From NCBI RefSeq assembly GCF_011078175.1, contig NZ_JAALCJ010000003.1:124001-188000 (forward strand): DNA of 64,000 nucleotides. The letters run 5' to 3'. The stretch is from Enterobacter cloacae (GTDB lineage Bacteria; Pseudomonadota; Gammaproteobacteria; Enterobacterales; Enterobacteriaceae). Under the pieces are notes generated by a model. The model had not been told where the DNA came from, searched no databases, and saw only the letters and a list, made by a program, of their open reading frames with translations. Both the position numbers and the translations under genes were made by a program. Positions 54,770 through 64,000 of this stretch are shown here, piece by piece (within the stretch, counting starts at the first letter, position 1; each line of letters starts with the position of its first letter).

Positions 54770-57700
54770 TTACTTCGTAATCTGCGCGTGCATTTCCTGC
54801 ACCGAAATCACCTTCTCGGTGGCATCCGCGTTCAGCGCCATCGCCGTTGCGAAACCGCCGTTCAGGGTGGTGTCGTAGTGCACTTTGTACTGGAGCGCGC
54901 TGCGGCGAATCAGCTTGGAGTCTTCAATCGCCTGGCGACCTGCGGTGGTGTTAATGATGTAGGTGTACTCGCCATTCTTAATGCGATCCTGAATATGCGG
55001 ACGACCTTCATGCACTTTGTTCACCAGACGCGGGTTGATGCCTGCCTCACCCAGCACAATTGCCGTACCGTGAGTGGCGTCCAGTTCGAATCCCTGCTTC
55101 AGCAGCTTGGCGGCCAGGTCAACCACGCGCTCTTTATCACCCTCGCGAACGGAGAGCAGCGCACGGCCTGATTTTCTCATGGTGGAGCTACTGCCCAGCT
55201 GCGCTTTCGCAAACGCTTCTGCGAAGGTACGGCCAACGCCCATCACTTCCCCGGTAGAGCGCATCTCTGGCCCTAACAGCGGATCAACGCCCGGGAATTT
55301 GTTAAACGGCAGCACCACCTCTTTCACCGAGTAGTACGGCGGGATGATTTCTTTCGTGACGCCCTGCTGAGCCAGCGTCTGGCCAGCCATCACGCGCGCC
55401 GCCACTTTCGCCAGCGGAATACCGGTCGCTTTGGAGACGAACGGTACGGTACGCGCCGCACGCGGGTTGACTTCAATCAGATAGACTTCGTTGTCTTTTA
55501 CCGCGAACTGAACGTTCATCAGGCCGCGAACCTGGAGCTCGAAGGCCAGCTTCTGCACCTGCTGGCGCATCACGTCCTGGATTTCCTGGCTCAGGGTGTA
55601 CGCCGGCAGAGAACATGCGGAGTCACCGGAGTGCACGCCCGCCTGCTCGATGTGCTCCATGATGCCGCCAATCAGCACCCTTTCTCCGTCGCAGATGGCA
55701 TCCACGTCCACTTCAACCGCGTCGTCGAGGAAGCGGTCGAGCAGCACTGGCGCATCGTTGGAAACACTCACCGCCGTCTGGAAGTAGCGACGCAGGTCCG
55801 CTTCGTCGTAGACGATTTCCATCGCGCGGCCGCCCAGTACGTAGGATGGACGCACCACCAGCGGGTAGCCGATCTCTTTCGCTTTCTCAACGGCCATTTC
55901 AATCGCGGTCACGGTGGCGTTCGCCGGCTGTTTCAGCTTAAGACGGTCAACCGCCTGCTGGAAACGCTCACGGTCTTCCGCACGGTCAATTGCATCCGGG
56001 CTGGTGCCGATTACCGGCACGCCTGCTGCTTCCAGCGCGCGCGCCAGCTTCAGCGGAGTCTGGCCGCCGTACTGTACGATCACGCCTTTTGGCTTCTCGA
56101 TGCGTACGATTTCCAGCACGTCTTCCAGCGTAACCGGCTCAAAGTAGAGGCGGTCGGAGGTGTCGTAGTCGGTAGAAACAGTTTCCGGGTTACAGTTGAC
56201 CATGATGGTCTCGTAACCGTCTTCACGCAGCGCCAGCGAGGCGTGTACGCAACAGTAGTCAAATTCGATGCCCTGACCGATACGGTTTGGACCGCCGCCC
56301 AGCACCATGATCTTGTCGCGGTCAACGGATGGATTCGCTTCGCACTCGTCTTCATAGGTGGAGTACATGTACGCGGTGTCAGTTGAGAACTCTGCCGCAC
56401 AGGTGTCTACGCGCTTGTAAACCGGGTGCAGGTCATACTGGTCACGCAGCTTGCGGATCTCCGCTTCACGCACGCCTGCCAGTTTAGCCAGACGCGCATC
56501 GGCGAAGCCTTTACGCTTCAGCATGCGCAGGAAGTCTGCATCCAGGCCGTTAATCCCCAGCTCCGCCACTTTCTCTTCCAGGCGCACCAGCTCTTCAATC
56601 TGCACCAGGAACCAGCGGTCGATGTTAGTCAGGTTAAATACCCCGTCGACGGACAGACCCGCGCGGAAGGCATCGGCGATGTACCAGATGCGATCTGCAC
56701 CCGCGTCTTTCAGTTCACGGCGGATTTTGGTCAGTGCTTCCGGGTCGTCCAGGCTGACTTTCGGGTCAAACCCGGTCGCGCCCACTTCCAGGCCGCGCAG
56801 CGCTTTTTGCAGGGATTCCTGCTGCGTGCGGCCAATCGCCATGACTTCACCAACAGATTTCATCTGGGTAGTCAGACGATCGTTAGCGCCAGCGAATTTT
56901 TCGAAGTTGAAGCGTGGAATTTTGGTCACTACGTAGTCGATGGACGGTTCGAAGGACGCTGGCGTGCGACCACCGGTGATGTCGTTCATCAGTTCGTCAA
57001 GGGTATAACCCACCGCCAGTTTCGCCGCCACTTTCGCAATCGGGAAGCCGGTGGCTTTGGAGGCCAGCGCGGAGGAACGGGACACGCGCGGGTTCATTTC
57101 GATAACAATCAGACGGCCGGTTTTCGGGTTCACCGAAAACTGCACGTTAGAGCCGCCGGTTTCCACGCCGATTTCACGCAGTACCGCCATCGAGGCGTTA
57201 CGCATGATTTGGTACTCTTTGTCGGTCAGCGTCTGAGCTGGCGCAACGGTGATGGAGTCGCCGGTGTGGATCCCCATCGCATCGAAGTTTTCGATGGAGC
57301 AGACGATGATGCAGTTATCGTTTTTATCACGCACCACTTCCATCTCGTACTCTTTCCAGCCAATCAGCGACTCGTCAATCAGCAGCTCTTTGGTTGGGGA
57401 GAGATCCAGGCCGCGCTCGCAAATCTCTTCAAACTCTTCGCGGTTGTAAGCGATACCGCCGCCGGTGCCGCCCATAGTGAAGGACGGACGGATGATGCAC
57501 GGATAACCCACTTCAGCCGCCACGGCCAGCGCTTCTTCCATATTGTGCGCGATGCCGGAACGTGCGGTATCAAGGCCAATTTTTTTCATTGCCACGTCGA
57601 AGCGACGACGGTCTTCTGCTTTATCAATCGCGTCGGCAGTCGCGCCGATCATGGTCACGCCGAACTCGGCCAGTACGCCCTGACGTTCCAGCTCCAGCGC

Positions 57701-57994
57701 GCAGTTCAGCGCCGTCTGACCGCCCATGGTCGGCAGCACCGCATCCGGGCGCTCTTTTTCGATGATTTTACGTACCACTTCCCAGTGAATCGGCTCGATG
57801 TAGGTCGCATCAGCCATTTCCGGGTCGGTCATGATGGTCGCCGGGTTAGAGTTTACCAGGATAACGCGGTAACCCTCTTCGCGCAGGGCTTTACATGCCT
57901 GTGCGCCGGAATAGTCGAATTCGCAGGCCTGGCCGATGACAATCGGGCCAGCGCCAAGGATCAGGATGCTTTTTATGTCTGTACGTTTTGGCAT
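54770..57994 (-). CDS. carB: Carbamoyl-phosphate synthase, large subunit
   Basis: CarB makes carbamoyl phosphate from bicarbonate, ammonia and two ATP for arginine and pyrimidine synthesis. The 1074-residue product has two homologous ATP-grasp halves: the first about 1-400 (with [17 protein letters not shown]) and the second about 553-935. An oligomerisation domain lies between them and a C-terminal allosteric domain (about 936-1074) binds UMP, IMP and ornithine. It follows carA after 18 bp. Confidence 0.99.
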   Translation of the reverse strand: MPKRTDIKSILILGAGPIVIGQACEFDYSGAQACKALREEGYRVILVNSNPATIMTDPEMADATYIEPIHWEVVRKIIEKERPDAVLPTMGGQTALNCALELERQGVLAEFGVTMIGATADAIDKAEDRRRFDVAMKKIGLDTARSGIAHNMEEALAVAAEVGYPCIIRPSFTMGGTGGGIAYNREEFEEICERGLDLSPTKELLIDESLIGWKEYEMEVVRDKNDNCIIVCSIENFDAMGIHTGDSITVAPAQTLTDKEYQIMRNASMAVLREIGVETGGSNVQFSVNPKTGRLIVIEMNPRVSRSSALASKATGFPIAKVAAKLAVGYTLDELMNDITGGRTPASFEPSIDYVVTKIPRFNFEKFAGANDRLTTQMKSVGEVMAIGRTQQESLQKALRGLEVGATGFDPKVSLDDPEALTKIRRELKDAGADRIWYIADAFRAGLSVDGVFNLTNIDRWFLVQIEELVRLEEKVAELGINGLDADFLRMLKRKGFADARLAKLAGVREAEIRKLRDQYDLHPVYKRVDTCAAEFSTDTAYMYSTYEDECEANPSVDRDKIMVLGGGPNRIGQGIEFDYCCVHASLALREDGYETIMVNCNPETVSTDYDTSDRLYFEPVTLEDVLEIVRIEKPKGVIVQYGGQTPLKLARALEAAGVPVIGTSPDAIDRAEDRERFQQAVDRLKLKQPANATVTAIEMAVEKAKEIGYPLVVRPSYVLGGRAMEIVYDEADLRRYFQTAVSVSNDAPVLLDRFLDDAVEVDVDAICDGERVLIGGIMEHIEQAGVHSGDSACSLPAYTLSQEIQDVMRQQVQKLAFELQVRGLMNVQFAVKDNEVYLIEVNPRAARTVPFVSKATGIPLAKVAARVMAGQTLAQQGVTKEIIPPYYSVKEVVLPFNKFPGVDPLLGPEMRSTGEVMGVGRTFAEAFAKAQLGSSSTMRKSGRALLSVREGDKERVVDLAAKLLKQGFELDATHGTAIVLGEAGINPRLVNKVHEGRPHIQDRIKNGEYTYIINTTAGRQAIEDSKLIRRSALQYKVHYDTTLNGGFATAMALNADATEKVISVQEMHAQITK

Positions 57995-58012
57995 GGTTTT
58001 CTCAGCTCCTGA

Positions 58013-59161
58013 TTATTTAGCGGTCTTACGGTATTGCTCGATAAGTTCGATGAAGTGATCGAACAGCGGCGCGGCATCATGTGGGCCCGGGCTGGCTTCA
58101 GGGTGGCCCTGGAAGCTGAACGCAGGCTTATCGGTGCGATGGATACCCTGCAAGGTGCCATCGAAAAGTGATTTGTGCGTCACGCGCAGGTTGGCCGGCA
58201 TCGTCGCTTCATCCACAGCGAAGCCGTGGTTCTGCGCGGTGATCATCACCGTGTTGTTATCGATGTCTTTCACCGGGTGGTTACCACCGTGGTGGCCGAA
58301 CTTCATCTTGACGGTATTCGCACCGCTCGCCAGCGCCAGAAGCTGATGGCCGAGACAGATGCCGAATACCGGGATATCGGTTTCAAGGAAGGACTTGATG
58401 GCGTCAATAGCGTAATCGCACGGCGCCGGGTCGCCGGGACCGTTAGAGAGGAAGATGCCGTCCGGGTTCATCTTCAGAACATCTTCCGCAGACGTTTGTG
58501 CCGGGACGACCGTCAGGCGGCATCCACGGTCAACCAGCATACGCAGGATGTTGCGCTTGGCGCCAAAATCGTAGGCCACCACGTGGAACGGCAGCTCGCT
58601 TTCCGGTTTCGCTTCCGGCAGGTCGCCTTCCAGCGTCCAGCTTCCCTGCGTCCAGCTGTAGGCTTCAGCGGTGGTCACTTCTTTCGCCAGGTCCATACCG
58701 TTCAGTCCCGGGAAGGCTTTCGCTTTTTCCAGCGCCAGCGCTGCATCGAGGTTATCCCCTGCGATGATACAACCGTTTTGTGCACCCTTCTCGCGCAGCA
58801 GACGCGTCAGCTTACGGGTATCGATATCGGCAATCGCGACAATGTTGTGGCGCTTCAGGTAAGAAGAGAGGTCCTCGGTGTTGCGGAAGTTGCTGGCAAT
58901 CAGCGGCAGGTCGCGGATGACCAGGCCTTGCGCATGTACCTGAGAGGATTCTTCGTCAGCCGCATTGGTGCCGACATTGCCGATATGGGGATAAGTAAGA
59001 GTAACGATTTGGCGAGAATAGGAAGGATCAGTGAGGATTTCTTGATAACCGGTCATTGAAGTATTGAAAACGACTTCCCCAACCGCCGAACCCGTTGCCC
59101 CTATGGCCCGACCGATAAACTGGGTTCCGTCTTCCAGAACCAATAGCGCTGACTTAATCAA
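58013..59161 (-). CDS. carA: Carbamoyl-phosphate synthase, small subunit
   Basis: CarA hydrolyses glutamine and passes ammonia to CarB. I start it at TTG 59161 (TTG ATT AAG TCA), five bases after GGAGG. This gives 382 residues, exactly as in E. coli, where carA also starts with UUG. A GTG nine codons upstream lies in the leader and is unlikely. The C-terminal glutamine amidotransferase domain has the nucleophile in [12 protein letters not shown] and the His/Glu pair in FQGHPEAS. Confidence 0.97.
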   Translation of the reverse strand: MIKSALLVLEDGTQFIGRAIGATGSAVGEVVFNTSMTGYQEILTDPSYSRQIVTLTYPHIGNVGTNAADEESSQVHAQGLVIRDLPLIASNFRNTEDLSSYLKRHNIVAIADIDTRKLTRLLREKGAQNGCIIAGDNLDAALALEKAKAFPGLNGMDLAKEVTTAEAYSWTQGSWTLEGDLPEAKPESELPFHVVAYDFGAKRNILRMLVDRGCRLTVVPAQTSAEDVLKMNPDGIFLSNGPGDPAPCDYAIDAIKSFLETDIPVFGICLGHQLLALASGANTVKMKFGHHGGNHPVKDIDNNTVMITAQNHGFAVDEATMPANLRVTHKSLFDGTLQGIHRTDKPAFSFQGHPEASPGPHDAAPLFDHFIELIEQYRKTAK

Positions 59162-59192
59162 AACACCCTCCAGAGAATATTCACTCACTTTA

Positions 59193-59231
59193 TTTGCATA
59201 TTAATTCATAACGATGTCATGAATCAATGCA
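59193..59231 (-). promoter_or_regulatory. ARG boxes at the proximal carAB promoter
   Basis: TTTGCATATTAATTCATA (59193-59210) fits the ArgR box with one mismatch in TGAAT-N4-ATTCA. A second, weaker box follows within 59214-59231. The layout is nearly identical to E. coli P2, where ArgR represses with arginine. Confidence 0.75.
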
Positions 59232-59380
59232 AATGTGTTGCCAGCGGATTTTTGGCAAACGGCGGCATTCTGGGGATTTGAGGGGTAAAAGTCAACTTAA
59301 AACGGATATTTTGTTTAGTATTTTGCAAGCCTGGGGTGGTGAATGCAGCTTAAGCGACAAAAAGATCAGGTAAATCACTG

Positions 59381-59396
59381 TAGAAAACGCTTGCGC
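59381..59396 (-). promoter_or_regulatory. PurR box of the distal carAB promoter
   Basis: On the minus strand GCGCAAGCGTTTTCTA resembles the PurR consensus ACGCAAACGTTTTCGT at most positions. In E. coli PurR represses carAB P1 from a site in this place. Confidence 0.7.
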
Positions 59397-59437
59397 GCCT
59401 GGTTTAATGAAAAATGAGATAGTACTGCACCATAAAG

Positions 59438-59453
59438 TGGACCAAATGGTCAA
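59438..59453 (-). promoter_or_regulatory. RutR box upstream of carAB
   Basis: On the minus strand TTGACCATTTGGTCCA fits the RutR consensus TTGACCA-NN-TGGTCAA. In E. coli RutR binds here and activates carAB P1 unless uracil is present. The distance from the PurR box is also as expected. Confidence 0.82.
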
Positions 59454-59541
59454 AATTTACATTTCAGTAACGATAAAACGCAATGATAGATAGACATTTA
59501 GAAATTTAAACGAAAATACCCAATGAAACAGTCAAAATAAA

Positions 59542-59562
59542 AGGGCAATAAAATATTGCCCT
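59542..59562 (-). terminator. dapB terminator
   Basis: AGGGCAATA (59542-59550) pairs perfectly with TATTGCCCT (59554-59562) around AAA. On the minus strand TTTTATTTTG follows. It lies about 55 bp after the dapB stop. Confidence 0.85.
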
Positions 59563-59615
59563 ATGCAATCAAACAATTACGACTGCAATAACCACATCAC
59601 GATGGGTAATAATGC

Positions 59616-60452
<837 letters not shown>

Positions 60453-60599
60453 TTAAAATGATGTAAATCGTTTTCAGATTAACCAGCCTTCGCAAAGGCT
60501 GCCAACTGAAAACACCGATAATTAGAATTTAACGTGAAACAGACTTAAATATCAGTAAAAGACATGATTTTGTCGTCACGATAAAGTACGGGGCAAAAA

Positions 60600-60628
60600 A
60601 AAGGCCAGCACATGAGATGCTGGCCTTT
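60600..60628 (-). terminator. ispH operon terminator
   Basis: On the minus strand AAGGCCAGCA pairs with TGCTGGCCTT around a 7-base loop, followed by a run of T. It lies just after the ispH stop and closes the ileS-lspA-fkpB-ispH unit. Confidence 0.93.
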
Positions 60629-60642
60629 CATCAGATAAGGGG

Positions 60643-61593
60643 TTATTCCACTTCGCGGGCGTCGATTCGCAGCTCTTTCGGCACTTCAAAGACAATGTTC
60701 TCTTCACGGCCTTCCAGCGGTACCGCTTCGCCGCCGCCCAGCTCCTGCAGGCGAGCAATGACGTTCTGCACCAGAATATCCGGTGCGGAAGCGCCAGCCG
60801 TCACACCGACGCAGGCCGCGTTTTTCACCCACGCTTCCTGAATGTCCGTTGCATCGTCAATCAGGAACGCCGCTTTTCCCATACGCTGCGCCAGTTCGGC
60901 CAGGCGGTTGGAGTTAGAGGAGTTTTTGGAGCCGACCACCAGCACCACGTCCGCCTGTTCAGCCAGCGCGCGCACCGCTTCCTGACGGTTAGTCGTGGCG
61001 TAGCAGATATCATCCTTACGCGGCCCGACGATTTTCGGGAAGCGCTTACGCAGGGCGTCAATCACGTCTGAGGTATCATCAACGGAGAGCGTCGTCTGGG
61101 TCATAAACGACAGACGGGCTTCGTTTTTGACGTTCAGCGTCAGGACATCTTCCGGCGACTCCACCAGGTACATGCCCCCTTCCGGGTTACTGTACTGGCC
61201 CATGGTGCCTTCAACTTCCGGGTGGCCCGCGTGACCAATCAGAATCGATTCTTCACCACGACGGCTGGCGCGCGCCACTTCCATATGCACTTTCGTCACC
61301 AGCGGGCAGGTGGCATCGAATACGGTCAGATCGCGGCTTTTGGCTTCGTTACGCACCGCCTGCGAGACGCCGTGGGCAGAGAAGATCAGGATTGCACCGT
61401 CCGGCACTTCGCTGATCTGCTCAATGAAAATCGCCCCGCGCTCGCGCAGACTGTCGACCACGTAGCGGTTGTGCACCACTTCATGACGCACATAAATCGG
61501 CGCGCCGTAAATTTCCAGCGCGTTTTCAACAATGCTGATAGCGCGGTCTACACCGGCGCAGAAGCCGCGCGGGTTAGCCAACAGGATCTGCAT
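60643..61593 (-). CDS. ispH: 4-hydroxy-3-methylbut-2-enyl diphosphate reductase
   Basis: IspH (LytB) makes IPP and DMAPP in the last step of the MEP isoprenoid pathway, using a [4Fe-4S] cluster. From the ATG at 61593 ([18 protein letters not shown]) the product is 316 residues, as in E. coli. Cluster cysteines are Cys 12, the one in [12 protein letters not shown] (about 96) and one near [15 protein letters not shown] (about 197). GGAGG in the fkpB tail is its ribosome site. An upstream in-frame extension over fkpB is not coding. Confidence 0.98.
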   Translation of the reverse strand: MQILLANPRGFCAGVDRAISIVENALEIYGAPIYVRHEVVHNRYVVDSLRERGAIFIEQISEVPDGAILIFSAHGVSQAVRNEAKSRDLTVFDATCPLVTKVHMEVARASRRGEESILIGHAGHPEVEGTMGQYSNPEGGMYLVESPEDVLTLNVKNEARLSFMTQTTLSVDDTSDVIDALRKRFPKIVGPRKDDICYATTNRQEAVRALAEQADVVLVVGSKNSSNSNRLAELAQRMGKAAFLIDDATDIQEAWVKNAACVGVTAGASAPDILVQNVIARLQELGGGEAVPLEGREENIVFEVPKELRIDAREVE

Positions 61594-61594
61594 T

Positions 61595-62044
61595 TCAGGC
61601 CTCCAGTGCTGGGTCAATCTCCAGCACTTCAACATCAAAATGAACGGTACGCCCGGCAAGCGGATGGTTGAAATCAACGGTAATCGAGTCGCCATTGATT
61701 TCGCGGATCACGCCAGGCATTTCGCTGCCGTCCATAGCGGTAAAGAGCATAATCGCCCCTACTTCCGGTTCGCCCGCATCCATAAATTCACGGCGCGAGA
61801 AGTATTGCACCAGGTCCGGACTTGGCAAGCCAAACGCCGCATCCGGCTCCAGCGAAAATGCCTTTTTCTCGCCCTCTTTCAGGCCAAGAAGCTGCTGCTC
61901 AAGCCCTTCAGACAGGGAGGTATCGCCCAGGCGAAACAGGGCCGGTTTGCCGTTGTTACGGGTGGATTCAGCCGTGGAGCCATCATCCAGCTTCAGGGTG
62001 AAGTGAACGAGAACCGCGCTGTTGCTCTGTACGGATTTAGACAT
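61595..62044 (-). CDS. fkpB: FKBP-type peptidyl-prolyl isomerase FkpB
   Basis: FkpB (SlpA) is a small cytoplasmic FKBP with an inserted IF chaperone flap. The 149-residue product has the split FKBP core ([18 protein letters not shown] at the start and [20 protein letters not shown] at the end), with the flap from about 70 to 120. It ends one base before the ispH start. A REP pair separates it from lspA. Confidence 0.96.
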   Translation of the reverse strand: MSKSVQSNSAVLVHFTLKLDDGSTAESTRNNGKPALFRLGDTSLSEGLEQQLLGLKEGEKKAFSLEPDAAFGLPSPDLVQYFSRREFMDAGEPEVGAIMLFTAMDGSEMPGVIREINGDSITVDFNHPLAGRTVHFDVEVLEIDPALEA

Positions 62045-62077
62045 GCAAATTGCTCGCTTGTTTTGGGTTACCTGTTT

Positions 62078-62155
62078 GCCCGGTGGCGCTTAGCTTACCG
62101 GGCCTACGGGAGGCCACAAATTCTGTAGGCCGGGTAAGCGTAGCGCCACCCGGCA
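62078..62155. repeat. REP pair (BIME-like) between lspA and fkpB
   Basis: Two inverted REP-type units: GCCCGGTGGCGCTTAGCTTA (from 62078) and, facing it, GGGTAAGCGTAGCGCCACCC (62132-62151). They are divided by a short spacer near 62110-62124. The composition is typical of enterobacterial REP elements. It sits within the ileS-lspA-fkpB-ispH gene run and may set mRNA ends there. Confidence 0.9.
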
Positions 62156-62162
62156 TTGATGC

Positions 62163-62663
62163 TTACGCCTGCTCTTTCGCGGCCGGTTTAGGCAAGAAGC
62201 CTTCCAGCACGATTAACGCCGCACCAATACAAATTGCAGTATCGGCCAGGTTAAAGGTGGCGAAGTGCCAGTTGCCGACATAGAAGTCAATCATATCGAC
62301 CACAAAGCCGTGCCACAGACGGTCAAACAGGTTGCCCAGCGCACCGCCAATGATCAGCGCGTAGGCGATGTTATTCAGCTTTTGCGTGGCTTTCCCGCGG
62401 TACATCAGCACCGCCAGCACAACGCAGATACCGAGAGCGATACCTGCGAAGAACCAGCGCTGCCAGCCGCCGCTGTCAGCCAGGAAGCTAAACGCCGCGC
62501 CGTAGTTGCGCGCATAGTGCAGATTAAGCGACGGGAACAGCGAAACCGTATCCCCCAGAGCAAAGTTCTGGAGGATCAGGTATTTGCTGCCCAAATCAAT
62601 AATCAGCACGACTACCACCAGCCACAGCCAGCGCAGCCCTGTTGAAGAGAGTGATTTACTCAT
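62163..62663 (-). CDS. lspA: Lipoprotein signal peptidase
   Basis: LspA removes signal peptides from diacylated prolipoproteins in the inner membrane; the two lipoproteins in this window would be substrates. The 166-residue product has four membrane segments and the aspartyl active-site motifs [11 protein letters not shown] (about 117) and [20 protein letters not shown] (about 130-150). The ATG overlaps the ileS stop (TGATG). Confidence 0.98.
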   Translation of the reverse strand: MSKSLSSTGLRWLWLVVVVLIIDLGSKYLILQNFALGDTVSLFPSLNLHYARNYGAAFSFLADSGGWQRWFFAGIALGICVVLAVLMYRGKATQKLNNIAYALIIGGALGNLFDRLWHGFVVDMIDFYVGNWHFATFNLADTAICIGAALIVLEGFLPKPAAKEQA

Positions 62664-64000
62664 CAGGCAAACTTACGTTTTTCGCCATCACCGGCGATGT
62701 TGCTGACACAGCGTCCGCAGATCTCTGCGTGTTCCGCCACCTTGCCGACATCGGTCGTGTAATGCCAGCAGCGCGAGCACTTCTCGCCCTCGGCTTTCGC
62801 CAGCGCCACTTTCAGCCCTTTGAGCAGTTCGCTCTGCTGGGCATCAGCGCTCGCGTCGGCATAATCCGCAACATTCGCACCAGAGGTCAACAGGACAAAT
62901 CGTAATTCATCGCCCAGCGCCGTCAGCTTCGCCGCCAGCTCAGGTTCCGCATACAGGGTTACTGCCGCTTCCAGAGAGCCGCCCACTTTCTTGTCGGCAC
63001 GCGCCTGCTCGATAACCTTGTTCACTTCGCCGCGCACTTTCAGCAGCTCGTCCCAGAAGCTGTCGTTCATGGCTTCGGTCCCAGACAGGCCAAACAGACC
63101 TTCGTACCACTCGCCGGTGAAGACATACTTCTCACGATCCCCTGGCAGGTAGCCCCAGATCTCATCCGCGGTGAAGGACATGATCGGCGCCATCCAGCGT
63201 ACCAGCGCCTCTGCGATGTGGAACAGCGCGGTCTGGCAGCTACGACGCGCCACGCTGTCCGCTTTCGCGGTGTACTGGCGGTCTTTGATGATGTCGAGGT
63301 AGAACGAGCCCATTTCGATGGAGCAGAAGCGCATCAGGCGCTGCACCACTTCGTGGAAGTCATAAGACTCATAGGCTTTCAGGATATCCTCCTGCGCCGC
63401 CTTCGCGCAGCCTACCGCCCAGCGATCGAGCACGACCATCTCTTCCGGTTTCACCATGTCTTTCACTGGGTCAAAGCCGTTCAGGTTCGCCAGCAGGAAG
63501 CGCGCGGTGTTACGGATACGACGATAGCTGTCGGCAGCACGCTTCAGGATCTCGTCAGACACCGCCATTTCACCGGTGTAGTCGGTAGAAGCCACCCACA
63601 GACGCAGGATGTCTGCGCCCAGCTTGTTCATCACATCCTGCGGAGAAACGGTGTTCCCGATGGATTTGGACATCTTACGACCCTGACCATCCACGGTGAA
63701 GCCGTGAGTCAGTACCTGGCGGTAAGGTGCTTTACCTTTCATGGCGGTGGAGATCATCAGGGATGACATGAACCAGCCGCGGTGTTGGTCAGACCCTTCC
63801 AGATACATGTCGGCAGCATGACCGGCAAACTCTGGACGCACGTCAACCACCGAGGCGTGGGTTGAACCGGAGTCGAACCACACGTCCAGGGTATCTGGCA
63901 CTTTCTCGTAGCTGTCCGCGTCCGCGCCCAGGATGTCGCGGGCATCGAGATCCCACCACGCCTGAATGCCGTCAACTTCGACGCGCTTCGCCACTTCTTC
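62663..64000 (-). CDS. ileS: Isoleucyl-tRNA synthetase (C-terminal part, cut by window edge)
   Basis: IleS charges tRNA-Ile. The C-terminal 445 residues lie here. They include the KMSKS loop ([10 protein letters not shown]) of the class I catalytic domain, the anticodon-binding region, and a C-terminal zinc finger (CSRCWHY...CGRC). The gene continues beyond position 64000. It is upstream of lspA in the usual order. Confidence 0.98.
   Translation of the reverse strand, partial: EEVAKRVEVDGIQAWWDLDARDILGADADSYEKVPDTLDVWFDSGSTHASVVDVRPEFAGHAADMYLEGSDQHRGWFMSSLMISTAMKGKAPYRQVLTHGFTVDGQGRKMSKSIGNTVSPQDVMNKLGADILRLWVASTDYTGEMAVSDEILKRAADSYRRIRNTARFLLANLNGFDPVKDMVKPEEMVVLDRWAVGCAKAAQEDILKAYESYDFHEVVQRLMRFCSIEMGSFYLDIIKDRQYTAKADSVARRSCQTALFHIAEALVRWMAPIMSFTADEIWGYLPGDREKYVFTGEWYEGLFGLSGTEAMNDSFWDELLKVRGEVNKVIEQARADKKVGGSLEAAVTLYAEPELAAKLTALGDELRFVLLTSGANVADYADASADAQQSELLKGLKVALAKAEGEKCSRCWHYTTDVGKVAEHAEICGRCVSNIAGDGEKRKFA

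Noticed and set aside
56426-58012. 528-codon plus-strand frame opposite carB
   Set aside because: Shadow of a GC-rich conserved gene; the product is rich in His, Arg and Gln, with no family features.
61594-61695. 34-residue N-terminal extension of IspH
   Set aside because: It overlaps fkpB; the [Fe-S] enzyme starts at [11 protein letters not shown].

Overview
The window is chromosomal DNA from a member of the Enterobacteriaceae, most like Enterobacter or a close relative. Nearly every protein aligns end to end with its E. coli K-12 counterpart, as recalled from memory. Gene order is that of the E. coli 0-2 minute region, read here in the opposite direction. The genus is an inference. Three E. 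coli loci are missing from their usual places: rihC (between ispH and dapB), the cai/fix carnitine genes (between the car operon and kefF), and the fruL leader (between ilvH and cra).

Layout. 1-9158 (minus): the division and cell-wall cluster mraZ-rsmH-ftsL-ftsI-murE-murF-mraY-murD-ftsW (ftsW cut by the window edge), with its promoter and MraZ operator. 9159-14389 (minus): a 500-bp gap, then cra, ilvIH and leuO. 14390-19907 (plus): AT-rich control DNA, leuL leader and attenuator, leuABCD. 19908-23533: a hok-type type I toxin locus, setA, the dual-function RNA SgrS with the small protein SgrT, and the regulator sgrR. 23575-27178: a TPP riboswitch, thiBPQ and a 92-bp tandem repeat. 27184-33218: yabI, araC, the araC/araBAD control region and araBAD. 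33225-39463: a palindromic element, SOS-controlled polB, rapA and rluA. 39464-47317: djlA (minus) and the lptD-surA-pdxA-rsmA-apaG-apaH run (plus). 47324-50306 (minus): folA, kefC, kefF. 50307-54645: an accessory block with a large autotransporter and two small lipoproteins. 54732-59615: carAB with its control region. 59616-64000 (minus): dapB, ispH, fkpB, a REP pair, lspA and the C-terminal part of ileS.

How the genes work together. Murein precursor synthesis (MurD, E, F, MraY) is encoded with septal synthesis (FtsL, FtsI, FtsW) under MraZ control. IlvIH supplies valine and leucine precursors and LeuABCD makes leucine; LeuO and attenuation link the two. SgrR, SgrS, SgrT and SetA handle sugar-phosphate stress. 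ThiBPQ imports thiamine under TPP control. AraC and AraBAD use L-arabinose. LptD and SurA build the outer membrane. IleS-LspA-FkpB-IspH-DapB and CarAB are housekeeping.

The most distinctive parts are the hok-like locus, whose predicted mRNA ends are complementary in the way the family requires, and the autotransporter block with 18 near-identical hexapeptide repeats beside two lipoprotein genes. I found no CRISPR array, insertion sequence, tRNA or rRNA gene, and nothing that I would call a wholly new system.
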